From Deltaproteobacteria bacterium (GTDB lineage Bacteria > Desulfobacterota > Desulfobacteria > Desulfobacterales > Desulfosarcinaceae), in assembly GCA_020444075.1 (NCBI GenBank), contig JAHLLR010000012.1, positions 32,146 through 96,145 of the forward strand: a stretch of 64,000 bases of DNA, in the 5' to 3' direction. The notes beneath the pieces are model-generated. The model made no database searches and was not told the origin of the DNA. It saw only the letters and a program-made list of their open reading frames with translations. Position numbers and translations under genes: made by a program. Each line of letters starts with the position of its first letter. Position 1 is the first letter of the stretch. Shown in pieces: positions 52,558 to 63,598 of the stretch.

Positions 52558-54678
52558 TTATGCCAAAGGCTGGTGGTTGCCATTGTCAATCACTTCTCGG
52601 ATGGCATGAGAGAGCTTTTCCATGCCGAAGGGTTTCTGGATGAATCCGTTGCATCCCCGCGAGATGATGGCTGCGGCGTCGCCCATGCTGTAGCCGCTGG
52701 CCAGCAGTACCTTGATGTCGGGCCGGATCGTGCGCAGCCGGTCAAAGACCTCGCCGCCGCCGATGTCCGGCATGATCAGGTCCAGAATCACCAGGTCGAT
52801 CTTTTGGCGGAAATCGGTGAAAATACGGATCGCATCATTGCCGCAGCAGGCTTTGATTACGGTGTATCCCATTTTTTCAAGCATCTTCACCCCTATATCA
52901 AGGATATAGGACTCATCGTCAACGAGGAGAATGGTTTCAGGACCTTTCAAGATACCCTTCGGGGAGGGTGCCGGCTCTTTGCTGGTTTTCTGGGAAACGG
53001 GCAGGTAAACACTGAAGGTGGTGCCGCGCCCGGGATGGCTTTCAAAATCAACAATACCATCGTGGTTCTTCACGATGCCGAACACCGAAGCGAGTCCCAG
53101 GCCCGATCCACAGCCGAATTCCTTGGTGGTGAAAAAAGGGTCGAAAATCCGGTGGGAGATGGCCGGGTCGATTCCTTTACCCGTATCCGTGACCGATATT
53201 CTTACATAGTCGCCGTAGCTGATTTCAAAGGGTTTGACGAACTTTTCGTCGATGGTGACATTCTGCGTTTCCAGGTAAAGATCCCCTTTTTCAGACATGG
53301 CCTGCCAGGCGTTGAGGTAAAGATTGATCAGGACCTGTTCGATCTGGCCCCGATCGGCGGAAACCATGCGGACGTTGGGTTCATAGGTTTCGTGGATACG
53401 GATGGATTTTCGGGTTCTGCCGAAAAGGGCAGCCGTTTCTTTAACCACCTCATTCAAGTTTACCGGCTTGACCACATATTTGCCGCCACGGGCGAACCCC
53501 AGCAACTGACGGGTCAGGTTGGCACCGCTATCCACCAGCTGTTCGATACTGCGGATATTCTCGTACAGCGGATGACAGTGGCTGGCATCCAGATACATCA
53601 GGGAAATATTCCCCTGTATGCCCATGAGCAAGTTGTTGAAGTCATGGGCAATGCCGCCGGCCAGGGTGCCGATGGCTTCCATCTTCTGCGCCTGCTGGAG
53701 TTTGCTTTCCACATTTTTTTTCTCGGTAATATCGATGATGACGCTCTGGTATTCCATGGCATGGCCCTTTTCATCGAACAGGGCGCGGTCCGTCCACTGC
53801 CGCCACAGGATGTCGCCGGTGTTGGTCCGGTTACACTGTTCGTAAATGACCATGGGCTTTTCCGGGCGAAGGCGCTGCAGTCGATTTTTCATGCGCTGCC
53901 GCTCGGCGTCGGGAACAAAAGTGAAAACATTGAAATCCAACAGTGTTTTGTCGGAAAGCTGAAAGTGGTTCTTGAACCGGATGTTGGCAAAGGTAAGATC
54001 GCCGTTGGGCAGGTACCGGCAGACCATGGCCGGCATATCCCGGGAAACGGAGCGGTATCGATCCTCGCTTTCCCTCAGGGCTTTTTCCACCCGTTTGCGC
54101 TCTTCGATCTCATTGCGAAGCTGATTGTTGGCCTGTTCCAGAGCCTCGGTTCGCTCCTGCACCCGCCTTTCGAGACGGTCGTTGGCCTTTTTCATCCCGG
54201 CTTCCGCATGCTTGCGGGCGGTGATGTCGTGGGTCACCACCACGGCATGGGTGACCTGGTCGCTATTGTCCCGATAGGGATTGTAGGTGACCTGATAGCA
54301 CCGCAGCTCCCTGCCGTCGAACTTGAACCAGTCTTCAGAGCTGGTCACATTTCCGGCAAAACAGTGGTCAAGCTTGGGTTTGATAATCGAGTCGAATTGA
54401 TTCTGCCCCCAGACGGCGGCGACGCTTTTGCCGACAACCTCTTCGTGCCGCTGCCCCCGGGCCCGACAATATGCCTGGTTGACGCTTTCGTATGTGTAGT
54501 TCCGGTCGATCATGGTAAGCAGTTGATCGGCCGCATTGGCGATGAACTGGGTTTTGCGCCAGGCCTCTTTTTCATTCTCCAGAAGCCGCAGCTTTTCCCG
54601 AAGGAGCTGGTTTTCCGCTGTTAAATCGTCCATGCTGAAGGTATGGGTCATTTCCGGCCGAAGTTGCCTGAAGTCCAC
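52558..54678 (-). CDS. Hybrid PAS histidine kinase with receiver
   Basis: 706 residues, cytoplasmic. A short coiled coil (about 18-45), PAS 1 (about 45-160, TMIDRNYTYESVNQAYC), a coiled coil, PAS 2 (about 210-320), HisKA with phospho-His in LAGGIAHDFNNLLMG, HATPase (NLYLNAWQAM, DTGKGID, GSGLGLASVFGIV) and a C-terminal receiver with Asp in VILDLIMPDIGG. With no DNA-binding domain it must pass its phosphate on or work through its receiver. It lies alone, divergent from the EF-G gene. Confidence 0.92.
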   Translation of the reverse strand: MDFRQLRPEMTHTFSMDDLTAENQLLREKLRLLENEKEAWRKTQFIANAADQLLTMIDRNYTYESVNQAYCRARGQRHEEVVGKSVAAVWGQNQFDSIIKPKLDHCFAGNVTSSEDWFKFDGRELRCYQVTYNPYRDNSDQVTHAVVVTHDITARKHAEAGMKKANDRLERRVQERTEALEQANNQLRNEIEERKRVEKALRESEDRYRSVSRDMPAMVCRYLPNGDLTFANIRFKNHFQLSDKTLLDFNVFTFVPDAERQRMKNRLQRLRPEKPMVIYEQCNRTNTGDILWRQWTDRALFDEKGHAMEYQSVIIDITEKKNVESKLQQAQKMEAIGTLAGGIAHDFNNLLMGIQGNISLMYLDASHCHPLYENIRSIEQLVDSGANLTRQLLGFARGGKYVVKPVNLNEVVKETAALFGRTRKSIRIHETYEPNVRMVSADRGQIEQVLINLYLNAWQAMSEKGDLYLETQNVTIDEKFVKPFEISYGDYVRISVTDTGKGIDPAISHRIFDPFFTTKEFGCGSGLGLASVFGIVKNHDGIVDFESHPGRGTTFSVYLPVSQKTSKEPAPSPKGILKGPETILLVDDESYILDIGVKMLEKMGYTVIKACCGNDAIRIFTDFRQKIDLVILDLIMPDIGGGEVFDRLRTIRPDIKVLLASGYSMGDAAAIISRGCNGFIQKPFGMEKLSHAIREVIDNGNHQPLA

Positions 54679-54796
54679 ATATGAGGAGAGGATCAGGCAG
54701 ACGCCTTTTTTATGTGGTTTCGTGCAGTCAATTCATGAGTATCCATAGACCGGATGCCATCGTTTCGTCAATACGTGGTTGCGATAAGATTTTTTG

Positions 54797-54824
54797 TTGA
54801 CATCCGCTGCAACAACACTATATT
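54797..54824 (+). promoter_or_regulatory. Sigma70-type promoter upstream of fusA
   Basis: TTGACA (54797-54802), 16-base spacer, TATATT (54819-54824). The inferred start near 54831 leaves a leader of about 138 bases containing a terminator-like hairpin. Confidence 0.7.
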
Positions 54825-54855
54825 AGCGCACCAGCAAACTGATCGGTAGTCGAAG

Positions 54856-54900
54856 GTCCCACATCTGGTGCGGTCATTGCCAAATGCGGGATCTTTTTTT
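54856..54900 (+). terminator. Terminator-like hairpin in the fusA leader
   Basis: GTCCCACATCTGG pairs with CCAAATGCGGGAT (two mismatches, one G-U) and is followed by seven T, about 69 bases before the fusA start and downstream of the promoter. It could be an attenuator of fusA. A second promoter (TTGCCA at 54877, TTATAC at 54902) might start beyond it. Confidence 0.55.
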
Positions 54901-54968
54901 ATTATACCTTAATACAAAGACCGAGCGCATCAACCGGTCAGGAAAAGCGCTCATAAACAGAGGACAAC

Positions 54969-57056
<2,088 letters not shown>

Positions 57057-57241
57057 TGGGTTCGGTGATCACGACAGAAGATACGGAAGAATGGCGAAAT
57101 GCCCGGAAGCGGGCACAGACACTTGCATACGCATCCCCTGCCTTATCAGCCGCAGACGGGCCATGTATTAACAAGCCCGGTCAGATCACGGGTCGGCGCA
57201 ACAGGGCCAGGGTCATAAATTTGAAAGAGAGGAACCTGGAT

Positions 57242-57949
57242 ATGCTCAAAAACGACCTGATCCTCAGAAACCCACTGAGGCTGATGGGCCACGAAAACGA
57301 GGCAATTGTTCCGCAAGGGGGCTTCGGGGCCGTATTGGCCCGTGCCGGCGTGGGGAAAACCGCCCTGATCGTTCAGGTGGCCCTCAATACCATGCTGCAG
57401 CAGAAAAATGTACTCCATGTGAGCCTCAACGACCCCGTGGACAAGGTTAATCTGTGGTACCAGGAGGTGCTCACCAGTTTGGCCAACCAGTACCATGTGC
57501 GGCAGATCAAGGAGTTGTGGGAATCCATCCAGATGCACCGGTTTATCATGACTTTCAAGGTGGAAGGATTCAGCGTACCCAAACTGGAAGAACGGGTCAA
57601 GGATCTCACCGAACAACAGATATTCAATCCCCAGATGGTAATTATAGACGGACTGCCTTTTGATGAGAGATTGAGAACCCCGCTGGAAGGGTTGAAAGCC
57701 TTTTCAGAGAACCATCGCCTTCACCTGTGGTTCACGGTTACTACGCATCGGCACGAAACACCCGATGTGGACGGTTTGCCAGTGCAGTTGTCAGGTGTTG
57801 CCGATCTTTTCGATGCCGCCATCCAGCTTCAGCCTGAAGGAAAGAAAATTCACATTCGCTGTTTAAAGGGCGGCCCCGTGGATTCGGCAGCCTGCGACCA
57901 ACTGCTGGATCCATCGACGATGCTGATTCAGGATCCAAAAAACGCTTGA
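57242..57949 (+). CDS. P-loop ATPase-like protein of unknown role
   Basis: 235 residues beginning MLKNDLILRNPLRLMGHEN. Walker A is ARAGVGKTALIVQVALN, a hhhhD-type Walker B is MVIIDGLPFD, and the spacing recalls RecA/KaiC-type ATPases. No other motif is recognised. Start chosen at ATG 57242 with GAGAGG upstream; the frame stays open upstream without a good start. It follows fusA by 185 bp and ends at a strong terminator, so it may share the fusA transcript. Confidence 0.75.
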   Translation: MLKNDLILRNPLRLMGHENEAIVPQGGFGAVLARAGVGKTALIVQVALNTMLQQKNVLHVSLNDPVDKVNLWYQEVLTSLANQYHVRQIKELWESIQMHRFIMTFKVEGFSVPKLEERVKDLTEQQIFNPQMVIIDGLPFDERLRTPLEGLKAFSENHRLHLWFTVTTHRHETPDVDGLPVQLSGVADLFDAAIQLQPEGKKIHIRCLKGGPVDSAACDQLLDPSTMLIQDPKNA

Positions 57950-57969
57950 TACCGGAATGAATGAAAATG

Positions 57970-58015
57970 AAAGCCGGCTCGGTGCTTCAGGCATCGCGGC
58001 CGGCTTTCTTGTTTT
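57970..58015 (+). terminator. Intrinsic terminator after the P-loop gene
   Basis: AAAGCCGGC / GCCGGCTTT stem (57970-57978, 57999-58007) with a 20-base loop that can extend the pairing, followed by CTTGTTTTT. Confidence 0.88.
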
Positions 58016-58084
58016 TATGGATAGCGGAAAGAAGTAGAGGCCGGGAGTCGGATTTGCATCTTCAATGCCCGTAATCAAATAGCG

Positions 58085-58219
58085 GAACGTCCAACATCGA
58101 ACACCCAACGTCGAACGTCGAATAAGGAATGCTATCTTTTTTAGGATCAGATGGAGCGAAGCGATCTCAGCATTCGACGTTCAATGTTCAACGTTGGATG
58201 TTCGATGTTCATTTTTTCC
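58085..58219. repeat. Heptad-armed element with GGAGCGAAGCGAT core
   Basis: Left arm GAACGTCCAACATCGAACACC... (58085-58132) and right arm CATTCGACGTTCAATGTTC... (58171-58219) are imperfect reverse complements built of CGAAC/GTTCG-type units. The core GGAGCGAAGCGAT is at 58153-58165. It lies between convergent genes and ends with a T run. Confidence 0.78.
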
Positions 58220-58266
58220 ACCCCCACGTTGCGCATCCAGATGGGGGTTCACCGTTCCATTTCCGA

Positions 58267-59535
58267 TCAAGCCGGCAGATTGACGGCGGCTGGGTCCTCG
58301 GCCCCCAGTTCTTCAAGTGCCGCAATTCGCTGGAGCACCGGTGGGTGAGAGTAGTTCAAAAAGACATAAAGCGGGTGAGGGGACAGGTTGGACAGGTTGT
58401 GGACGCTGAGTTTTTTCAGGGCGTCGACCATGGGGCGGATGGTCCCGATGGTAGTCGCGGCAAAATGGTCTGCCGCGAACTCGTGCCGGCGGGAAACGTG
58501 ATGAATGATCATCCCCAGAAAAAAGTCAACCGGTGCGTAGAGCAGGCCGAAGAACACCAGTCCGGCGTAAACCGACGGTTGTTGAACGTAAAACGCTTCA
58601 ACCAATGCCGGGGTATTGATGACCAGGGACATCAGAAATAGCAGCATCCCGGTCTGCAGAATGCTGAGCGCCATCATCTTCAGGATGTGCTGCATCTGGT
58701 AGTGTCCCATTTCATGGGCCAGTACAGCCACTAGTTCGTCCGTGGTGTGCCGGGCAATGAGGGTGTCGAAGAGCACAATGCGCCGGTGCCGGCCGAAGCC
58801 TGTAAAAAAGGCATTGGATTTGGATGAGCGTTTAGAGCCGTCCATGACATAAATATCGTCCAGCGGGAAGTTGATGGTGCGGGCACAGGCCATGATGGCG
58901 TCTTTCAGTTCGCCTTCCTCCAAGGGGTCGAATCGGTTGAACAGGGGCATGATCCAGGCAGGGGCGATAAACTGGACGACGATCATGAACAGGGTGACCA
59001 GCCCCCAACACCAGAGCCAGGCGGATGCGCCGGCATACTGGAAAAAAGCCAATACGCCTGCCAGCAGCGGGATGCCGATGAGCATGGCCAGGAACAGGGC
59101 TTTGAACCGGTCTTTTATCCAGGTTCCCAGGCTGGTTTTGTTAAATCCGAAACGCTGTTCGATCACAAAGGTGGCATAAAGGCTGAAAGGCTGGTCGACA
59201 AGGGCCTTCAATCCTGCAAGAATGCCAATGTACGCCAGACCCGTGGGCAGGGGACCCCAACCGAACGAGCGGGTCCAATCGTCCACGAAGGCAAATCCGC
59301 CGCCAAACCAGAAGACGACCAGGACCAGCAGATCCACGGCAGCGGCAATCTGCCCAAAGCGGGTATTGGCCCGCAGGTAATTTTGGGACTGTCGGTATTT
59401 CTCCGGCTCGAAAATCCCGGTAAATGATTCCGGTATTTCATCGGAGAGAGCGATGAGGTTTAACCGGTCGGCCACCAGGCGAAGTAAAAAATCGGCGATG
59501 AGAAATAAGAGAATGGTCCAGGCGATCCAGTTCAT
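58267..59535 (-). CDS. M48-family membrane metalloprotease (Ste24/CAAX protease-like)
   Basis: 422 residues with about seven membrane segments. The zinc motif is VAVLAHEMGHYQ with the third ligand Glu in RRHEFAADHFA, the gluzincin pattern of Ste24 and HtpX. The N-terminal region ESFTGIFEPEKYRQSQNYL and the YATFVIEQRFGFNKTS stretch are typical for bacterial Ste24-like proteins. It probably degrades or trims membrane proteins; the CAAX role does not apply in bacteria. ATG at 59535 chosen; a TTG lies two codons earlier. Confidence 0.92.
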   Translation of the reverse strand: MNWIAWTILLFLIADFLLRLVADRLNLIALSDEIPESFTGIFEPEKYRQSQNYLRANTRFGQIAAAVDLLVLVVFWFGGGFAFVDDWTRSFGWGPLPTGLAYIGILAGLKALVDQPFSLYATFVIEQRFGFNKTSLGTWIKDRFKALFLAMLIGIPLLAGVLAFFQYAGASAWLWCWGLVTLFMIVVQFIAPAWIMPLFNRFDPLEEGELKDAIMACARTINFPLDDIYVMDGSKRSSKSNAFFTGFGRHRRIVLFDTLIARHTTDELVAVLAHEMGHYQMQHILKMMALSILQTGMLLFLMSLVINTPALVEAFYVQQPSVYAGLVFFGLLYAPVDFFLGMIIHHVSRRHEFAADHFAATTIGTIRPMVDALKKLSVHNLSNLSPHPLYVFLNYSHPPVLQRIAALEELGAEDPAAVNLPA

Positions 59536-59614
59536 GGGCAATGATTCCGTTGGGTCTTGTTTGCTTAGTTTTGCAGAGGTCTGATCGTATCGGCGATACC
59601 TGCAAGTGATGTCG

Positions 59615-59758
59615 GAGTAGTCAGAAGTCAGAATTCAGAATTCAGGGGAAGGATTCACCTTTGGCTCAGTCAATCGTATAAAATGGCCGGAGCGGAGCGA
59701 CTTCATTTCCTTCTGGCTTCTGGCTTCTGGCTCCTGGCTTCAGACTCCTGGATTCTCG
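59615..59758. repeat. Heptad-armed element with GGAGCGGAGCGAC core
   Basis: Left arm of AGTCAGA/ATTCAGA-type units (59615-59645), then GGATTCACCTTTGGCTC, then core GGAGCGGAGCGAC (59689-59701), then seven clear heptads CTTCTGG x3, CTCCTGG, CTTCAGA, CTCCTGG, ATTCTCG (59710-59758) reaching the stop of the fusion gene. The layout matches 27366-27496. Confidence 0.85.
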
Positions 59759-59759
59759 G

Positions 59760-61991
59760 TCAATTGCTTTCTTCAGTCTGCGGAAGTGGCTCCGTTTCGG
59801 GCGTTGCTTCGACCGGCGTCGGCACAAAAAGGGGCCGCTTGCGAATGTGATCCAGAAAATCGCCGATGGTGCGGTACACCCGTTCGGCCCCTTCTCCCAG
59901 CAGGATGCCGTGGCGCTGGAAGTTAAACATCACCATCTGCTTGTCCGTTGAGCCCAGCAGTTTGAATATTTTTTCGGTCCCTTTGGCGTTGACCACGGGG
60001 TCCTCGTGCGACTGGATCACCAGAGCCGGTACCGTAATATGTGGCAGCCGCGGTTCCAGAGACGACATGAGGCGCTCCAGTTCGCGAACTCCGGAGATGG
60101 GGTTTTTGAAGTAGTTGATGTGCGGGTTTTCCGGATGGTTGTCTACGAAGGTCTTTTTGGCTTCATCCAGATTAAACCGTTCCATGAAACGGTTCCATAC
60201 ATCCACGGCGGGAACGAAGCGGGCGGCCATGTCCTGCAGCCGCAGCGGGGCGGACACGGCAAAGACGCCGGCTATCTCGGGGATCCGCTGGGCCAGATCC
60301 AGGGCCAGGCCGGCACCGGTTGAGAATCCGCCGGCGATCACCCGACGGCACAGGCTGCTGATGATGGCATATCCGGTATCCATGGAATCGATCCAGTCCT
60401 GAAAGGTGCAGCCGGCCAGGTCCTCCGGGGCGGTGCCGTGTCCCTTCATGCGGGGGGTGTAGACCCAAAACCCCATTTTCCCCAGGTATTCGGCCAGGCC
60501 TCTCACCTCCGCCGGGGCTGCCATATACCCGTGGGCCAACACCACTCCCACCCGTCGGCGATCTCCTTTGATCAGAAAGGGCCGGCCCACATCCCGGGGC
60601 CTGGATGTTTCCAGAACCGCAAAGGTCTCATAGTCGCGATTAAAAGCATCCTGTTCCCGCTTGATGAGATACCGGGCCACGTTGCGTTTCAACCAAAACC
60701 CGGGCTGCCAGCACAGGTGGGAGATGCGGCGCTGCAACCGGGTCAGCGGTTCGACTTCATTGGCCATCACCGCAATGGGGTTGTCGATCCGGGATCGATG
60801 AAAATCGAATATCGTGGCCAGACGGGCAGTATTTTTTACCAGAACCGTTCCGTCGGATGCCAGCACACCTTTTTCCATGGCAAAGTCCACGAATTCACTG
60901 AATTTGTTGTACCGGTCGTCGGTGAGCAGATGAACCTGGTCTTTGTCGAAACTGTTGTGGAAATAAACGCGGCCTGAATCCGCCCCTTCTTTTGACGCCA
61001 GAAACACCCGGCGTTTCAGATTTTCCGGGTGGATGCGGCTGACCGGCGATTTTTTCAGGCAGGCGGCGAACAGGTGATCGTGATTGACCGTGGTCATCCG
61101 GTAGATTGCGGACATGTAGCGCTGCGTAATCTTCAGTGCTTCCCGGCGCATGAATTTGCGGGAGGGGATCCGGTCGTCGAAGCCGATGGGTGACGTTGAT
61201 CGAATGTCGCACTGTACGGTTTTGCCGGAGAGGCAGGCGGTGATTTCAATCGGCTTGCCGAAGCGCATGTCGATATCCACCCCGGACAGCAGCATGGCCC
61301 CTTCGGTCATGATCTCTTCAGCCACCCGATCCGGCAGATCCTCCATCACTCGTCCGGCCAGGCGGCTCAAGGCGTTGTCCCGTGCCCGCAGCGGGTAGTA
61401 GGTCAGGTTTACCGGTACGATGCAGGTGGGCTGCCCGCTGATACTGTCCACGGACGGCAGCTCGAACCGGTCTGCCAGCCGTTGGGCTTCTTCAGGGTTG
61501 CCGTGGACCATCTCTGCAATACGCTGGCGGTAGAATTCGGTTCTCAAGGCCAGGGTGGCGGCGCCGGTATGGGGTGGGTGCTTGCCGCCGGCGTAGGAGA
61601 TCATGTACCGCCCTTTTTCCATGATCTTCTTGTTTTTTACCATCCGCCCTTCGGGAAATACGATCCAGCAGGCTTCGGCAGCGAGCAGGGTCTTGACCAT
61701 CAGTCGGTCCCGGTCCGGCGACTGGGTGGATACGGCCCCCAATTGTTCCAGGTAGCGTCCGAACCTGCCCACAAACAACTCCGGGGCAGCCAGTGACCAC
61801 ACCGGCTTTCCGGTCAGCCGATGCAGATGGTAGGGCAACAGAAAGGTTTCGATCCGGGTGAAGTGGTTGACCACAAAAATGGTGGGGCCTTGGGGAATGT
61901 TTCCCGTATCATGCATGTTCATGCGGGCACGGGCGAGACCGGCGATGGTTTTAATGGCCAGTCCGGTGGTGCGGTATGCAAAACGGTTCAT
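59760..61991 (-). CDS. PlsC-like acyltransferase fused to an alpha/beta hydrolase
   Basis: 743 residues. Residues 1-250 form a lysophosphatidate-acyltransferase-like domain with VNHFTRIETF (His43; Glu48 replaces the usual Asp of HX4D) and VFPEGRM. Residues from about 475 form an alpha/beta hydrolase: VLAHGYMAAPAEV (oxyanion region), GGFSTGAG (Ser), QSHEDPVV (Asp), RHGILLG (His), like carboxylesterase/monoacylglycerol lipase. Between lies a 220-residue linker I cannot assign. One chain could both deacylate and reacylate a lipid; that is inference. The stop is followed directly by heptads. Confidence 0.88.
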   Translation of the reverse strand: MNRFAYRTTGLAIKTIAGLARARMNMHDTGNIPQGPTIFVVNHFTRIETFLLPYHLHRLTGKPVWSLAAPELFVGRFGRYLEQLGAVSTQSPDRDRLMVKTLLAAEACWIVFPEGRMVKNKKIMEKGRYMISYAGGKHPPHTGAATLALRTEFYRQRIAEMVHGNPEEAQRLADRFELPSVDSISGQPTCIVPVNLTYYPLRARDNALSRLAGRVMEDLPDRVAEEIMTEGAMLLSGVDIDMRFGKPIEITACLSGKTVQCDIRSTSPIGFDDRIPSRKFMRREALKITQRYMSAIYRMTTVNHDHLFAACLKKSPVSRIHPENLKRRVFLASKEGADSGRVYFHNSFDKDQVHLLTDDRYNKFSEFVDFAMEKGVLASDGTVLVKNTARLATIFDFHRSRIDNPIAVMANEVEPLTRLQRRISHLCWQPGFWLKRNVARYLIKREQDAFNRDYETFAVLETSRPRDVGRPFLIKGDRRRVGVVLAHGYMAAPAEVRGLAEYLGKMGFWVYTPRMKGHGTAPEDLAGCTFQDWIDSMDTGYAIISSLCRRVIAGGFSTGAGLALDLAQRIPEIAGVFAVSAPLRLQDMAARFVPAVDVWNRFMERFNLDEAKKTFVDNHPENPHINYFKNPISGVRELERLMSSLEPRLPHITVPALVIQSHEDPVVNAKGTEKIFKLLGSTDKQMVMFNFQRHGILLGEGAERVYRTIGDFLDHIRKRPLFVPTPVEATPETEPLPQTEESN

Positions 61992-62131
61992 TGATTAATT
62001 CGGGTTGAAATGCATGAGAGTGGATCCACGTGGCCTGAAGTTCTGTTCATTTGTACGATTGACACCGCGTCATTAAACTATTAAATTACATGGCTTGGAA
62101 TTAAAAGTAAAGAATCATACGGAGACGACTG

Positions 62132-62560
62132 GTGTATTCAAAAATACTCAAACTGCGGTTTCCCGTCACGGAAGTTCAGAAACCGGTGGTCTGCAACCTG
62201 GCCAGGGAATACGATCTGGTGTTCAATATCCTCAATGCCGGTATTCTTCCCCGCAAAGAGGGCTTCATGGTGCTGGAGATATCCGGCAGCCGGAAGAATT
62301 TCAAAGATGGAGTCAATTACCTGAAACGCCAGGGGGTGGATGTACAAAACGCCTCTCAGGAAATTAAACGAAACGAGAAGAAGTGCACCCACTGCGGATC
62401 CTGCACAGCTGTGTGCCCCACGGGCGCCCTGTCCATCAAACGACCGGAGATGGTTGTGGAATTCGATCAGCAGAAGTGCAGCGTCTGCGAACTGTGTGTC
62501 ACCGCATGCCCGCCTCGTGCAATGGATGTGCGTCCCACCGACCAGCTTTTTTTTGAATGA
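62132..62560 (+). CDS. NIL-domain ferredoxin with two 4Fe-4S clusters
   Basis: 142 residues from GTG with GGAGACGACT upstream. Residues 1-75 form a NIL domain (FNILNAGILPRKEGFMVLEISG), a methionine-binding-like fold; the rest is a ferredoxin with CTHCGSCTAVCP and CSVCELCVTACP. The methanogen counterpart works with a COG1900 protein in homocysteine formation from aspartate semialdehyde and sulfide; no COG1900 gene is seen here. Its stop overlaps the start of mnmA (ATGA), so they are coupled, suggesting a link to sulfur transfer. Confidence 0.9.
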   Translation: MYSKILKLRFPVTEVQKPVVCNLAREYDLVFNILNAGILPRKEGFMVLEISGSRKNFKDGVNYLKRQGVDVQNASQEIKRNEKKCTHCGSCTAVCPTGALSIKRPEMVVEFDQQKCSVCELCVTACPPRAMDVRPTDQLFFE

Positions 62561-63597
62561 CGGGTTCCATCGCCATTGCCGTTTCCGGCGGCATTGATTC
62601 CCTGGTTTCCGCCTATCTCCTCAAACAGCAGGAAAACGATGTTTTCGGCATCCACTTTCTCACCGGTTATGAAAGACCTGTCGAATCGGGTTCCGACGGA
62701 ATCAATGTACTTAGTCGACAGCTGGGCCTTCCGATCGTCTCCATCGATCTGAAAACCCAATTCACGACCAGGGTCGTAGATTATTTCACGGCCGCTTACC
62801 ATAACGGAAAAACCCCCAACCCTTGCCTGGTGTGCAATCCGGCAATCAAATTCGGTGCGCTGTTCGATGAGGCTCGCCGATTGGGCGCCTCACGCCTGGC
62901 CACCGGTCATTATGCGCGGGTTGAGGCGGGGCCGGGTGGGCGATATCGGCTGCGCAGGGGCGTAGACGAAACCAAGGACCAGTCTTATTTCCTCTCACGC
63001 CTCGCCCAGCATCAGTTGGCCCGGGCCTGTTTCCCCTTGGGGACATGGACCAAAGCGCAAGTCAAAGCGCTGGCCGCAGAAAAAGGGCTGCACCCGTTGA
63101 CCCGGCAGGAGAGTCAGGATGTGTGCTTCATCCGTGACGCCTCATATGCCGATTTTCTCACCCGAACCACGGGTATTTGTCCGCAGCCGGGAGATATCGT
63201 AGACACCGCCGGCCTTCGGGTGGGCACCCACAACGGGTTGCACCGGTACACCGTTGGCCAGCGGCGCGGCATTAACTGTCCGGCCAGCCATGCCTACTAC
63301 GTGGTCGGGATCGATATCCGACGTAACCGCCTGGTGGTCGGATTCAGAGATGAACTGGTCACCAACACCTGCCGGGTAACGGATATCAACTGGATCGACA
63401 ACGTTCCCGAAGACCCCATGGCAGCCGATACGCGAATTCGGTACCGTCACCGGGCCGTTCCCTCGGTGGTATCGCCCGTTGGGCATGACGGTGCTGTGGT
63501 CCGGTTCGATCGGCCCCAGACAGCGGTCACGCCGGGGCAGGGGGCGGTTTTTTACCGGGGGGATGAGGTGCTTGGCGGCGGCTGGATTGCCGGGTAG
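62557..63597 (+). CDS. mnmA: tRNA 2-thiouridine(34) synthase MnmA
   Basis: 346 residues. The PP-loop reads AVSGGIDSLVSA (usually SGGVDS). Catalytic Cys are in NPCLVCNPAIKFG and QDVCFI, and KDQSYFLS and YTVGQRRGI follow in the usual order. It activates U34 of Lys/Glu/Gln tRNAs with ATP and adds sulfur from a persulfide. The N-terminus is shortened and lacks the usual leading segment with G-M-SGG. The upstream NIL-ferredoxin overlaps by 4 bases and could be a sulfur or electron partner (inference). A repeat element begins 2 bp after the stop. Confidence 0.92.
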   Translation: MTGSIAIAVSGGIDSLVSAYLLKQQENDVFGIHFLTGYERPVESGSDGINVLSRQLGLPIVSIDLKTQFTTRVVDYFTAAYHNGKTPNPCLVCNPAIKFGALFDEARRLGASRLATGHYARVEAGPGGRYRLRRGVDETKDQSYFLSRLAQHQLARACFPLGTWTKAQVKALAAEKGLHPLTRQESQDVCFIRDASYADFLTRTTGICPQPGDIVDTAGLRVGTHNGLHRYTVGQRRGINCPASHAYYVVGIDIRRNRLVVGFRDELVTNTCRVTDINWIDNVPEDPMAADTRIRYRHRAVPSVVSPVGHDGAVVRFDRPQTAVTPGQGAVFYRGDEVLGGGWIAG

Positions 63598-63598
63598 C

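Noticed and set aside
52573..54624. Forward open frame of 683 codons opposite the hybrid kinase
   Set aside because: The reverse strand carries a complete PAS-HisKA-HATPase-receiver protein; the forward frame shows no domain.
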